DNA of 64,000 nucleotides from Bradyrhizobium canariense (GTDB taxonomy: Bacteria; Pseudomonadota; Alphaproteobacteria; Rhizobiales; Xanthobacteraceae): the NCBI RefSeq assembly GCF_900105125.1, contig NZ_LT629750.1, positions 2,108,001 through 2,172,000 of the forward strand. Direction: 5' to 3'. This document shows positions 23,340 through 32,329 of this stretch, piece by piece. The position numbers were made by a program, and so were the translations under genes. Under the pieces are notes generated by a model. That model saw only the letters and a list, made by a program, of their open reading frames with translations, did no database searches and was not told the origin of the DNA. Within the stretch, counting starts at the first letter, position 1. Each line of letters opens with the position of its first letter.

Positions 23340-24887
23340 ATGATCTGGCAATCCATGATCGACCTATGGCACGGATTTGGTGTGGCGCTTCAACCGCACA
23401 ATTTCATGTGGTCATTTGTCGGTGTCTTAGTTGGCAATCTTATTGGTGTTCTGCCGGGCATGGGAGCGCTCTCCGCCATCTCGATGCTGCTTCCGTTGAC
23501 TTATACCATGCATCCAATCCCGGCCATTTTGATGCTGGCGGGAATTTTTTACGGTTCTCAATACGGAGGCGCGATCGGCGCGATCTTGCTAAATCTGCCC
23601 TGTCACCCGCCTCACGCCGTAACCTGCCTCGACGGCTATCCTTTGACAAAGCAAGGTAAAGGCGGAACGGCGCTCGGGATAACGATGATAGCGTCGTTCT
23701 TCGCTGCATCGATCGGCATACTCGTAATGATTTTCGCTTCACCCCTGCTGGTGAGTGTCGCCTTCAAATTCGAGGCGCCGGAAATGTTCTCGATCATGCT
23801 CCTGGGCTTGCTGTGCGGCGGCACCATGTCCAGGGGACCCGCGCTTAAAGGAGCGTCGATGACCCTGGTCGGTCTCCTGATCGGCATTGTCGGCACCGAC
23901 GTCAACACCGGAACCATTCGATTTTCGCTGGGTTTCGCCGAACTGACGGACAAAGTCGAACTGGTTGCACTCGCACTGGGTCTATTTGGCGTAACCGAAT
24001 TCCTTCGTAGTGTAAATCGAATGGAAGCCGTCGGCGGCGGCGTTTCGGTACGACTGCGAGACATGCGCCCCAGCGTCGCCGAGTTGAAACAATCCATCTT
24101 TCCCATGCTACGCGGGACACTGATTGGCACGCTTTTTGGAGCAATGCCGGGTACGGGGCCAACTATCACAACATTTATTGCGTATGCATTGGAACGCAAA
24201 ATTTCCAAAACCCCGGAACGCTTTGGGCGCGGCGCTATCGAAGGTGTCGCTAGTCCGGAAGCTGCCTCGCACTCAAAAACCCAAGTCGACTTCATTCCAA
24301 CCATGAGTCTCGGCATTCCCGGAGATGCGGTGATGGCCCTCATACTCGGCGGGTTGCTGATTCAAGGCATACAGCCCGGACCGCAACTGATCACCGAGCA
24401 TGCCGATCTGTTTTGGGGACTGATTGCGAGCTTCTGGATCGGAAACGTCCTGCTGATCGTGCTGAACATTCCTCTCATTGGAATCTGGGTCAAGCTGCTG
24501 CAAGTACCCTACCGTTACCTATATCCTTCAGCTTTATTTTTCATAGCGGTCGGAGTGTACAGCACGAACAATAGCCTATTCGAGGTCAGTGAGGTGCTGG
24601 TGTTTGGCTTGATAGGAGCCGTCTTCGTCGCTCTGGATTTTCCGGTGGCACCGATACTTCTTGGCTATGTCCTTGGACCGATGGTCGAAGAAAATTTTCG
24701 TCGCGCAATGTTGGTCTCACGAGGCGACCTGACGATCTTCGTTGAGCGGCCGATCAGTGCTGCCTTTATCTCTGTGTGTGCCTTGCTGATCCTGACGCAG
24801 ATCTTTTTCGCCCTGCGCTCAGGTTTGGCGGAACGGCAATTTGGAGAATCGGAGCACGCAAACCTGCCAGTTACAGAGGATGTTTGA
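23340..24887 (+). CDS. tctA: tripartite tricarboxylate transporter, large membrane subunit TctA
   Basis: A 515-residue polytopic membrane protein of about eleven spans. The conserved N-terminal GNLIGVLPGMGALSAISMLL, the GSQYGGAIGAILLNLP loop and the second repeat GTLFGAMPGTGPTITTF are diagnostic of TctA. It forms the transport path for a carboxylate delivered by TctC. It follows tctB directly. A tctC gene lies 1.8 kb downstream after the thiolase-like/DUF35 pair, so all three parts of the system are present. Confidence 0.9.
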   Translation: MIWQSMIDLWHGFGVALQPHNFMWSFVGVLVGNLIGVLPGMGALSAISMLLPLTYTMHPIPAILMLAGIFYGSQYGGAIGAILLNLPCHPPHAVTCLDGYPLTKQGKGGTALGITMIASFFAASIGILVMIFASPLLVSVAFKFEAPEMFSIMLLGLLCGGTMSRGPALKGASMTLVGLLIGIVGTDVNTGTIRFSLGFAELTDKVELVALALGLFGVTEFLRSVNRMEAVGGGVSVRLRDMRPSVAELKQSIFPMLRGTLIGTLFGAMPGTGPTITTFIAYALERKISKTPERFGRGAIEGVASPEAASHSKTQVDFIPTMSLGIPGDAVMALILGGLLIQGIQPGPQLITEHADLFWGLIASFWIGNVLLIVLNIPLIGIWVKLLQVPYRYLYPSALFFIAVGVYSTNNSLFEVSEVLVFGLIGAVFVALDFPVAPILLGYVLGPMVEENFRRAMLVSRGDLTIFVERPISAAFISVCALLILTQIFFALRSGLAERQFGESEHANLPVTEDV

Positions 24888-24998
24888 GAACAGCTGGCGC
24901 TCAGAGGAATACGCGTCGCCCGATCATCCAATTCTAACCAAAATCGCGCCTCGCTCCTTAGAACAATGAACGGAAATAGATAGAGTGGCTCAAACAAA

Positions 24999-26198
24999 AT
25001 GAAATCCATGCGCAACGTCGCAATAATTGGAACCAGTGCGATTCCCGTGGGAAGGCATCAATCGCGAGATGACGCTGTTCTGCATAATTTGGAACACGAG
25101 ATAATGGCCCGGCTCATTGTCGATGCTGTTCGTGATGCCGGTGTCGAGAAGAGCGATATTCAAAGCATGATATTCACGCTGCCCCGCCCATACACGCAAC
25201 AAAAGTACTTGCATACGCTTCTCGCCGGCTACCTGAAGATGTCGTGCACAGGGACAGTGATGGAGGTTGCCGGCAACGGCATGACCGCGGCGCTCGCCTT
25301 TGATCAAGCGGCCAATGAAATTCTGCTAGGCCGAGCTAACGTCTCCCTGGCGTTGGGCATCAACATGGAAAGCGCTGTGAGCGCGTCCGCTCACATGATG
25401 AGCAGTATGCGTACGACGGGCGATGTGGACTTTCAAACTCCGGCCGGTTTTACGCCGATCTCCTGGTACGCCATGGATGCGATGCGTTACATGTATGAGT
25501 ATGGCGTAGCGCGCGAGCAACTGGCTGCTGTCGCTGTAAAAAACCGGTATCACGCCTCCCTGAATCCCCTGGCCCAGTATCGCAAGGAAATTACCGTCGC
25601 TGATGTTCTGGCGCAGCGCCCGATAGTAGAACCCCTGGGCCTCTATGACGTCCCGTCCCGCGGAGACGGTGCGGCCTGTCTCGTCCTGGCGTCGGAAGAT
25701 GTGGCCAAGAGCTTGGGGCGGCCATATGCGCTCGTCCGAGGCCGCGGGTTTTATCATCAAGGCGTTCATCAGATCAGCGATGTGCCGAATGACATGATCT
25801 CCTTTGAAGCCGCGCAACGAGCGTCAGCCGTAGCATATGAAGAAGCCCGAATAACCCCGAAAGATCTCGACCTGGCGGAGCTCTACGCACCGTGTACGAT
25901 CGTCGAGGTGCTCGTTACCGAAGCGATTGGCTTGGCTGCTAGAGGTCAGGGAGCCCGCGCGGCGGCATCAGGGGAAACGACGCTCGGAGGCAGGATCCCC
26001 GTCTCGACCTCAGGAGGTCTAACCTCTCGCGGTCATCCAGCCTATGTAACGTCTCTCTACAACTACATTGAACTTGCAGATCAGTTACGCGGAAGAGCTG
26101 GTCAGAGACAGGTTTCGAACGCGCGCTTGGGGCTGACGATAGGTGAGCTCGGCAACTACAATGCCGCACTCGTTCATGTTTTGGAAGGCGTGAGATGA
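24999..26198 (+). CDS. thiolase-like protein of the Ltp2/SCP2 type
   Basis: A 399-residue thiolase-fold protein beginning RNVAIIGTSAIPVGRHQSRD. The position of the usual nucleophile reads VMEVAGNGMTAALAF, with no Cys, while the C-terminal STSGGLTSRGHP loop keeps the His. Lack of the Cys argues against a true thiolase and for a lyase or aldolase role like that of Ltp2. It is followed, with a four-base ATGA overlap, by a DUF35 protein that keeps its zinc ribbon. This is the second such pair in the cluster, suggesting a complex with that partner. Confidence 0.75.
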   Translation: MKSMRNVAIIGTSAIPVGRHQSRDDAVLHNLEHEIMARLIVDAVRDAGVEKSDIQSMIFTLPRPYTQQKYLHTLLAGYLKMSCTGTVMEVAGNGMTAALAFDQAANEILLGRANVSLALGINMESAVSASAHMMSSMRTTGDVDFQTPAGFTPISWYAMDAMRYMYEYGVAREQLAAVAVKNRYHASLNPLAQYRKEITVADVLAQRPIVEPLGLYDVPSRGDGAACLVLASEDVAKSLGRPYALVRGRGFYHQGVHQISDVPNDMISFEAAQRASAVAYEEARITPKDLDLAELYAPCTIVEVLVTEAIGLAARGQGARAAASGETTLGGRIPVSTSGGLTSRGHPAYVTSLYNYIELADQLRGRAGQRQVSNARLGLTIGELGNYNAALVHVLEGVR

Positions 26199-26629
26199 GT
26201 CTAAAAACGATCGGCCTTCCTTATAAGAGGTCATATCCCGCCAGGGTAACCGAATTCACTGCTCCATTCTGGGGCGCGCTTGCGAAAGGAGTGTTGACCA
26301 GCACCAGGTGTGAAGATTGCGGACACGTGACCTTTCCTCCGAAGCCAATGTGCCCCAATTGTTGGTCGTCCAGGATTCAATGGAAGAATTTACAGGCAAC
26401 GGGCACGCTCTATTCCTGGACGCGCGTTCATGCAGCACCGGAAGTGTTCGCAAAGGAAAGCCCCTACGCGCTGGGAATCGTCGATCTGGTAGAGCGCATT
26501 CGGCTGGCGTGCCGCCTGGTCCCCCGAGACGGCGTTGATTTCCAACCAGGCATTCCGGTCGAAATCGTTGTGCTTGAATATTCTGATGGCCCGATGTTCG
26601 CCGCCCGGCCGCTCGCTCAGGGCGATTGA
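26195..26629 (+). CDS. DUF35/OB-fold zinc-ribbon partner protein
   Basis: A 144-residue protein with an N-terminal FTAPFWGALAKG helix, a four-Cys zinc ribbon (CEDCGHVTFPPKPMCPNC) and an OB-fold (residues about 65-140, with GTLYSWTRVHAAPEVFA). Proteins of this family bind thiolase-fold enzymes and can channel acyl-CoA substrates. Its start overlaps the preceding thiolase-like gene. Compared with the other DUF35 protein of the cluster at 11936, all four metal ligands are intact here. Confidence 0.85.
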   Translation: MSLKTIGLPYKRSYPARVTEFTAPFWGALAKGVLTSTRCEDCGHVTFPPKPMCPNCWSSRIQWKNLQATGTLYSWTRVHAAPEVFAKESPYALGIVDLVERIRLACRLVPRDGVDFQPGIPVEIVVLEYSDGPMFAARPLAQGD

Positions 26630-26705
26630 CACACTCGACGTACACGAAACGCGTCTCCAAGAAACTGGATGCGCGCGATCAACGAACAAGACCAGGGAGA
26701 CTCAA

Positions 26706-27680
26706 ATGAAATTGCGTTCCTCGCTTCTCGCGATCCTGCTAGGTGGACTCTTTCTGGCAGGAAGCTCTCCTGTCATGGCCGAGGACTTTCCCACCCACCC
26801 GATAACAATTGTTGTTCCCTACGCCGCGGGAGGAGGAACAGATCTTCTCATGAGGGTTCTGCAGGAGCCGCTTCGTCAATTTCTGGGGCAGCCAATCATC
26901 GTTGAAAACAAGTCGGGCGCGGCAGGGGCCATTGCAGCCCGCGAAGTCGCGCATGCTGCCCCGGACGGCTACACCTTGCTGGTCGCCAACAATGGGATCG
27001 CTGTTGTTCCATTGCTGCAAACGGACGCCGGTTATGACTTCCTGAAGGATTTTGCCGCCCTCACCGTGGTGGCGAGAACGCCGATGGTCGTTATTGCCAA
27101 TGGAAAACTGCCGATCAAAACTCTGCCGGATCTGATTGAATACGGAAAGCAGGAAAAAAAGGGATTGCAGTATGGGTCTGCCGGCGTCGGCTCGCTAGGC
27201 CACCTGTCTGCCGAGCTGTTCGCGAGCATGTCGGGGATCAAGCTGGAGCATCTTCCCTATCGCGGTCAAAATCCTACGATGATGGCGGTTGTTAGCGGTG
27301 AAGCTCCGATTGCCTTCACAAGCTCATCTGATGCCATGCTCGGATTCGCGAAATCTGATAAATTGAAAATTCTAGGGGTTGGATCGAGCGAGCCTTCACC
27401 TTTGCTTCCTGGTGTACCTCCAATTTCGACTTCGCTGCCAGGCTATTCGGCGGAGGTATGGCAGGGAGTTGTCGCTCCCGCTGGAACCGCGGCCGTAATT
27501 ATTGCAAAGCTCAATGATGCTTTCGCCAAAGCGTTGGCACTGCCCGGCGTTCAGCAAAAATTCGTTAGCCTGACGTACTCCGCTGCCTCCACGACCCCTG
27601 CCCAGTTCTCCAAGGAGATTGCGGACGAATACGCTCGGTGGAGCACCATCATTCGTGAACGTAACATCCGGGTGGAATGA
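26706..27680 (+). CDS. tctC: tripartite tricarboxylate transporter, periplasmic binding protein TctC
   Basis: A 324-residue binding protein of the TctC/Bug family. It has a signal peptide (residues about 1-25, ending VMA), then DFPTHPITIVVPYAAGGGTD, the first ligand loop of the family, and ENKSGAAGAIAAREVAHAAPDGYTLL and YGSAGVGSLGHLSAELFA. The ATG has AGGGAG upstream. It would bind a carboxylate and deliver it to TctBA, which are encoded just upstream in the same direction. Confidence 0.9.
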   Translation: MKLRSSLLAILLGGLFLAGSSPVMAEDFPTHPITIVVPYAAGGGTDLLMRVLQEPLRQFLGQPIIVENKSGAAGAIAAREVAHAAPDGYTLLVANNGIAVVPLLQTDAGYDFLKDFAALTVVARTPMVVIANGKLPIKTLPDLIEYGKQEKKGLQYGSAGVGSLGHLSAELFASMSGIKLEHLPYRGQNPTMMAVVSGEAPIAFTSSSDAMLGFAKSDKLKILGVGSSEPSPLLPGVPPISTSLPGYSAEVWQGVVAPAGTAAVIIAKLNDAFAKALALPGVQQKFVSLTYSAASTTPAQFSKEIADEYARWSTIIRERNIRVE

Positions 27681-27782
27681 TCCGAATTGGCCCCGCTCGT
27701 CCTCTAGACCGACGCTGCACGGCAGCTAGCCTGGATGCTTGCAATCCAAATTTATCAAATGTCCGAGATGAAAGAGCAGACA

Positions 27783-29414
27783 ATGTCCGATAGTCGCCTT
27801 GATATTCGCGAACTCACGATTGGGAATATACTACGACGTCAGGCCGAGCATTACGGAAGCAAAATATTTCTGACGGAATTGAATACCGGCCGCACCTTTA
27901 CGTATTCTGAAATCAATACCCAAGTGAATCGAATTTCAAACGGAATAAGAGATCTAGGCGTTACTCACGGAACGCATGTCGCGCTTCTTATGCTTAATTC
28001 GGCAGAAAATCTCTCGTGCTTCTTTGCCCTAGGAAAATTGGGCGCGGTGTCGGTCCCTATCAATACCGCGGCGCGGGGCGCAAGCCTGCGCTATTTCCTT
28101 GATCAGTCTGACTCGGAATTTGTAATAGTCGATGCAGAATTGTTACCTCGACTGGTCGAGGTGCTGGACGGCGCGCCGAAGATTCGACACGTGATTATAG
28201 CGTCTGCTGGCGAGCTGAATTCAAATGCCATTGAGCCCTCAGGCCACCGGCAAGTCGCATACCTCGATCGAATTATTACGACAAGCCGCAAGGAGGATCC
28301 GAACGCCCAGGTCGTCTGCTCAGACCTGCTGCTTCTTTCCTATACATCTGGCACAACAGGCCCTTCGAAGGGCTGCATGGTATCGCACGCCGCCGCCTTG
28401 AGCTATGGGACCGGTTATATCGAAGTTCATGGCTATCGAGACACGGACGTTTTCTATGTCTGCCTCCCCCTCTTTCACAACAATGCTCTGCTGGCGGCCA
28501 CGGGATCCGCATTGCTGGTAGGCGGTTCTATCGCGCTTGCACAACGTTTTTCCGTATCCAGGTTCTGGGACGATGTTTGCCGGTCCGGCGCAACCATCAC
28601 GAATTTTTTAGGGTCCATATCCAGTTTCATGTGGAATCAGCCCGCCTTACCCACTGATCGCGACAATTCACTTCGCCTCGTCAGCATGGCTCCAACGCCG
28701 AAATTCGCGGGGGCTTTTGAACAGCGTTTCGGGCTTTCCGTCATGAATAATTATGGGCTCTCGGACTTCGGAATGGCCACTGCGTTCACCGAGAATTCAC
28801 CGAGGGAAAAGCTTGGCTCGATCGGAAAAGCGCGCCGCGGCATTCAAGTCAGGATTGTCGATGATCAAGACTTCGAGGTATCCAACGGGACAACCGGCGA
28901 AATTGCCCTACGCGCTGAAGAGCCTTGGCGAGCAGCAACCGGTTATTACAAAATGCCTGAGGCCACGGCCAAAGCGACCCGCAATCTTTGGTTCCACACC
29001 GGAGATCGCGGGTATAGAGACGATGATGGATATTTTTATTTTGTGGACCGAAAGAAAGATTCGATCCGCCGAAGAGGCGAAAATATTTCGTCGTTCGAAG
29101 TTGAGCAAACGATCATTGCGCATGATGCCGTAACCGAGGCCGCGGCATTTCCAGTCAAAATGGAATCCAGTGATGAGGAAGTGGGAGCTGCTATCGTACT
29201 TAAGCCAGGACACTCCGTCTCGGAACGAGAGATCATAGAGCATTGTCAAAAGAACATGGCCTATTTCATGGTGCCACGCTTTATCCAGTTTCGGTTGGAG
29301 CTACCCATGACTCAAAACGGTAAGGTCGAAAAATATAAACTGCAGGAGGATGCTGAAACTTTTATCGCCTCATTCTGGGATCGTGAAAAAGCTGGAATTC
29401 AACTAACCCGCTAA
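27783..29414 (+). CDS. acyl-CoA ligase, AMP-forming
   Basis: A 543-residue adenylate-forming ligase with the standard phosphate loop YTSGTTGPSKG, a PLFHNNALLA motif, NNYGLSDFG, FHTGDRGYRDDDGYFYFVDR, KKDSIRRRGENIS and the catalytic Lys of TQNGKVEKY. These last features resemble the CaiC/crotonobetaine-type branch. Three in-frame ATGs precede; I use the one with AGAGCAG in front, which is a weak choice. It is the second ligase of the cluster and the last gene of the plus arm, so it may activate the imported acid or a later intermediate. Confidence 0.85.
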   Translation: MSDSRLDIRELTIGNILRRQAEHYGSKIFLTELNTGRTFTYSEINTQVNRISNGIRDLGVTHGTHVALLMLNSAENLSCFFALGKLGAVSVPINTAARGASLRYFLDQSDSEFVIVDAELLPRLVEVLDGAPKIRHVIIASAGELNSNAIEPSGHRQVAYLDRIITTSRKEDPNAQVVCSDLLLLSYTSGTTGPSKGCMVSHAAALSYGTGYIEVHGYRDTDVFYVCLPLFHNNALLAATGSALLVGGSIALAQRFSVSRFWDDVCRSGATITNFLGSISSFMWNQPALPTDRDNSLRLVSMAPTPKFAGAFEQRFGLSVMNNYGLSDFGMATAFTENSPREKLGSIGKARRGIQVRIVDDQDFEVSNGTTGEIALRAEEPWRAATGYYKMPEATAKATRNLWFHTGDRGYRDDDGYFYFVDRKKDSIRRRGENISSFEVEQTIIAHDAVTEAAAFPVKMESSDEEVGAAIVLKPGHSVSEREIIEHCQKNMAYFMVPRFIQFRLELPMTQNGKVEKYKLQEDAETFIASFWDREKAGIQLTR

Positions 29415-29484
29415 ACTTAGCGAACGCTTTTTTGTAAGATCAACAATTGGCTAAGCCCATGTTTTGATTCCTCGCGACATCCTT

Positions 29485-30195
29485 TCAAGGTCCAAACCAC
29501 GTCACGACCTCAGAGAGGGATGCTCGACTGGTTCGGAAATTGTTTGCCCCGTGTTGCTGATCCTCATACCCAAACGAGATGCCGCAGACGACCTGACGGT
29601 CTGCGGGTATGGAGAAGAATTCCCGGACAAACGGTGAATAGGCGGCAATCGCTGCCTGGGCGATCGTTGCAACGCCGAGACTTCGCGCCGCGAGCGTAAA
29701 ATTCGCAACGAAGGCCCCGCAATCGACAGCTCCGTAGGTTCCAAGCGCCTCCTCAGTCGTGACGATGGCGACGTGGGGTGCGCCGAAAAGGCGAAAATTC
29801 TCCAGAGCTTGGCGGCCTGAGGCTTCGCGATCGCCACGTGCAATGCCGACGCTTTCGTATAGTTGGAAACCGCACTCACGGCGCCGTTCAAGGTAAGCGC
29901 CGCGATATTCGCGTGGAAAGGGAATATCCGGCAGCTTGACGTCGCCAAGGACATGTTGGCTGAGAAGCGAGCGAAAGCGGTCGGTCTCTGCGCCCATGGT
30001 AACGATGACCTGCCAAGGCTGCGCATTGCACCAGGATCCGGAGCGCTGCGCCAACGAAAGAATCCTTTCGATCGCCGGCCGGGCGACCGGTTCGCCTCGA
30101 AAAGCCCGACAGCTATGTCGCTCGGTCAGCAGTCGCTCGAGGGTCACGGTCTCGGCGTTGTCGATTGGGGGCACGGCGATTGCCTGGGACAGCAT
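29485..30195 (-). CDS. nitroreductase-family flavoprotein
   Basis: A 236-residue FMN-dependent oxidoreductase. RHSCRAFRGEPV binds the FMN phosphate, SWCNAQPWQVIV is the classic second motif, and GVATIAQAAIAAYSPFVREFF with the C-terminal GISFGYED complete the fold. Members reduce nitro groups, quinones or enoyl-type substrates with NAD(P)H. It is convergent with the ligase gene and the last gene before a gap and an IS element, so membership in the catabolic cluster is likely by position but not proven. Confidence 0.85.
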   Translation of the reverse strand: MLSQAIAVPPIDNAETVTLERLLTERHSCRAFRGEPVARPAIERILSLAQRSGSWCNAQPWQVIVTMGAETDRFRSLLSQHVLGDVKLPDIPFPREYRGAYLERRRECGFQLYESVGIARGDREASGRQALENFRLFGAPHVAIVTTEEALGTYGAVDCGAFVANFTLAARSLGVATIAQAAIAAYSPFVREFFSIPADRQVVCGISFGYEDQQHGANNFRTSRASLSEVVTWFGP

Positions 30196-30626
30196 GATGG
30201 TCCTCTGGTAGATTACGCGGGATCAATAGCGATTGAGACCAACCTGAGTCAGAGCAATCGACGTTGATTAGCATAACATCATTTATCAGACATCGACGTT
30301 CTATAACGGCTCATTGCGCCAATTAAGCCCTCAGCAAAGATCGGCTCCGGCTATTCCCGGCTCACCGAGCGAGGATCACAATATCCTCTCAAGATAATTA
30401 GCTCAGATACCTGGTTGTTGCGGGGTAATTTGGACCTGGGCGGCCAGCCGTTCATTTTCTTGCGGTGACGTTGCAGCCAAAAACCGAACGCCAAGCAATT
30501 GATCAAGATTACTTGGCTTTCTGGACTGGTTTGGTTGCGGGGACCCGCAACAGTCGCCCGCACAGACTCGCTCCGATTGTGATTTCCTTGAGCCTGTAAG
30601 GATTTAATCTTGCCCAGTCTGCTCTA
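30196..30626. other. intergenic stretch upstream of nitroreductase
   Basis: No gene is convincing here; a 70-codon minus frame (30351-30563) has no recognised motif. The ATCGACGTT sequence occurs twice as a direct repeat (about 30258 and 30293), just upstream of the nitroreductase start, and could be a regulator site. The right edge meets the CCCCC flank of the IS element. Confidence 0.4.
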
Positions 30627-32217
30627 CCCCCGATTGTGTTGCAAAACTCCTGTTGAGACGACTCGCGAACCGTGATTCCGTTGGTGAAGAGGTCATCAGC
30701 GGGAGCAGCGCATGATGGGGCGGCGGGAAGCTGGGCAAGGACAGTTTTTCTATTCGTTCGATCTCAACGAGGTGGTTCCAGTCGATCATCTCGTCCGGCA
30801 GATCGACGGGTTGCTCGATCTGAGTTGGGTGCACAAGGAGTTGGCACCTTACTACTCGCACACGGGACGACCCTCGATCGACCCGATGCTAATGATGCGG
30901 ATGCTCCTCGTCGGCTATGTGTTTGCGATCCGCTCCGAGCGACGGATTTGCGCTGAGATTCAGGTGAACCTTGCCTATCGCTGGTTCTGCAAGCTCGGTA
31001 TCGAAGACAAGATTCCCGATCACTCTGTATTCTGCCGTGCGCGGCGCGAACGCTTTCGAGAGAGCGACGCCCTACGCCGGGTATTCGAGGGTGTGGTGGC
31101 GATGAGCATTGCGGCCGGGCTAGTTGGAGGCGAAGCGTTCTCGATCGATGCAAGCCTGATCAAGGCAGATGTGGACAAGAAGAAGCGGACACCTGGCGAC
31201 CAGCCAATTGCATGGCCAAAGGCAGAGGAGGCATCCCATGCGGTTCGCGAGTATCTCGTAGCCCTCGATGCCGCTCGCGGCGACGAGGATCGTGGTGGAG
31301 ACGGTGGCGGTTCGGGCGAAGGCGGCTATCGACGCAAACCTCCCAAAGAAATCTCGCTCACCGATCCACAAGCCACATGGGTTGCGAGGCCGGGCCTGGA
31401 CCCATTCTTTGCCTATGATGCGAACTACCTGATCGACAACAAGGTCGGGATCATCGTCGATGCCATGGGCACTCGGGCGAACCGAACCGTAGAAATTGCC
31501 GTCACCCAGACCATGGTGGACCGCGTTGAGCGCCGCTTCGATCTGCGGCCCCGAAGGCTCGCGGGCGACACGGTCTATGGTGCGGTCAGGCTGCTCAAAT
31601 GGCTGGTGGATCGCAACATCACGCCGCACGTACCGGTGTGGGACAAGTCGACGCGCCCCGATGGCACCTTCAGCCGTGCTGACTTCGTCTTCGATCAGGA
31701 GCGCAACATCTATGTTTGCCCAGGCGGTGCGGAACTGACCAGCACAGGCAATATCGATCAAGGCCACATCGTTTACTACAGGGCCAGCAAGAGCGACTGC
31801 TCGCGCTGTTCATTGAAGCCGAAGTGCACGACGGCGATCGTGCGCAAAATTACCCGCGACCTCAACGAGGATGTGCGGGATCGTGTCCGTGCGTTGGCCA
31901 ATACGGAAGCCTTCCAGCAGTCGCGCCGCGAGCGCAAGAAGGTCGAGATGCGATTTGCGCACATGAAACGGATTCTCAGGCTCGACCGGTTTCGGCTGCG
32001 GGGCTTGAGCGGCGTCAGGGACGAAGTGCTGCTTACAGCTACCGCGCAGAACCTGAGGCGGCTCGCCAAGCTTCTCTGCCATGCCCCGCCACCTCTGGGA
32101 ACTGCTTGCCTCGCATAGGCACCGCGGCCGACAAGGGAGAACGCAAACAAGGTGGCCGGGCTAAAACGCGAAAGCTCTGCAATCGAGACCAGCCGAGTTT
32201 TGCAACACAATCCCCCC
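30627..32217 (+). mobile_element. IS1182-like element with 18-bp inverted ends and possible CCCCC duplication
   Basis: The element runs from 30632 to 32212. Inverted repeats of 18 bases (GATTGTGTTGCAAAACTC at 30632-30649 and its complement at 32195-32212) bound a single transposase gene. CCCCC lies directly outside each end (30627-30631 and 32213-32217), consistent with a 5-base target duplication, although a C-run could occur by chance. It separates the catabolic cluster from the cyclase gene and appears intact. Confidence 0.85.
30712..32118 (+). CDS. IS1182-family transposase
   Basis: A 468-residue transposase. The N-terminal DUF772-type domain has VDHLVRQIDGLLDLSWVHKE and GRPSIDPMLMMRMLLVGYVF. 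The middle holds SIDASLIKAD (first catalytic Asp), and the C-terminal DDE_Tnp_1 domain has GDTVYGAVRLL and a Cys cluster (CSRCSLKPKC), ending with KKVEMRFAHMKRILRLDRF (catalytic Glu region). It moves the element that encloses it. The frame is complete. Confidence 0.9.
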   Translation: MMGRREAGQGQFFYSFDLNEVVPVDHLVRQIDGLLDLSWVHKELAPYYSHTGRPSIDPMLMMRMLLVGYVFAIRSERRICAEIQVNLAYRWFCKLGIEDKIPDHSVFCRARRERFRESDALRRVFEGVVAMSIAAGLVGGEAFSIDASLIKADVDKKKRTPGDQPIAWPKAEEASHAVREYLVALDAARGDEDRGGDGGGSGEGGYRRKPPKEISLTDPQATWVARPGLDPFFAYDANYLIDNKVGIIVDAMGTRANRTVEIAVTQTMVDRVERRFDLRPRRLAGDTVYGAVRLLKWLVDRNITPHVPVWDKSTRPDGTFSRADFVFDQERNIYVCPGGAELTSTGNIDQGHIVYYRASKSDCSRCSLKPKCTTAIVRKITRDLNEDVRDRVRALANTEAFQQSRRERKKVEMRFAHMKRILRLDRFRLRGLSGVRDEVLLTATAQNLRRLAKLLCHAPPPLGTACLA

Positions 32218-32329
32218 GGAAGCAGACATTGACTGCAGATGACGGAAGGTCGGCTAAGTGCCCAACAGCGGAAGTCGCGCCTTTATTCGGTCACCTCGTC
32301 ACAAACGGGCGAGCACCTGACTGCGACGG

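Noticed and set aside
10495..32217. A composite transposon formed by the two IS elements
   Set aside because: The transposases and terminal repeats belong to different families, so the two ends cannot move together by one transposase.
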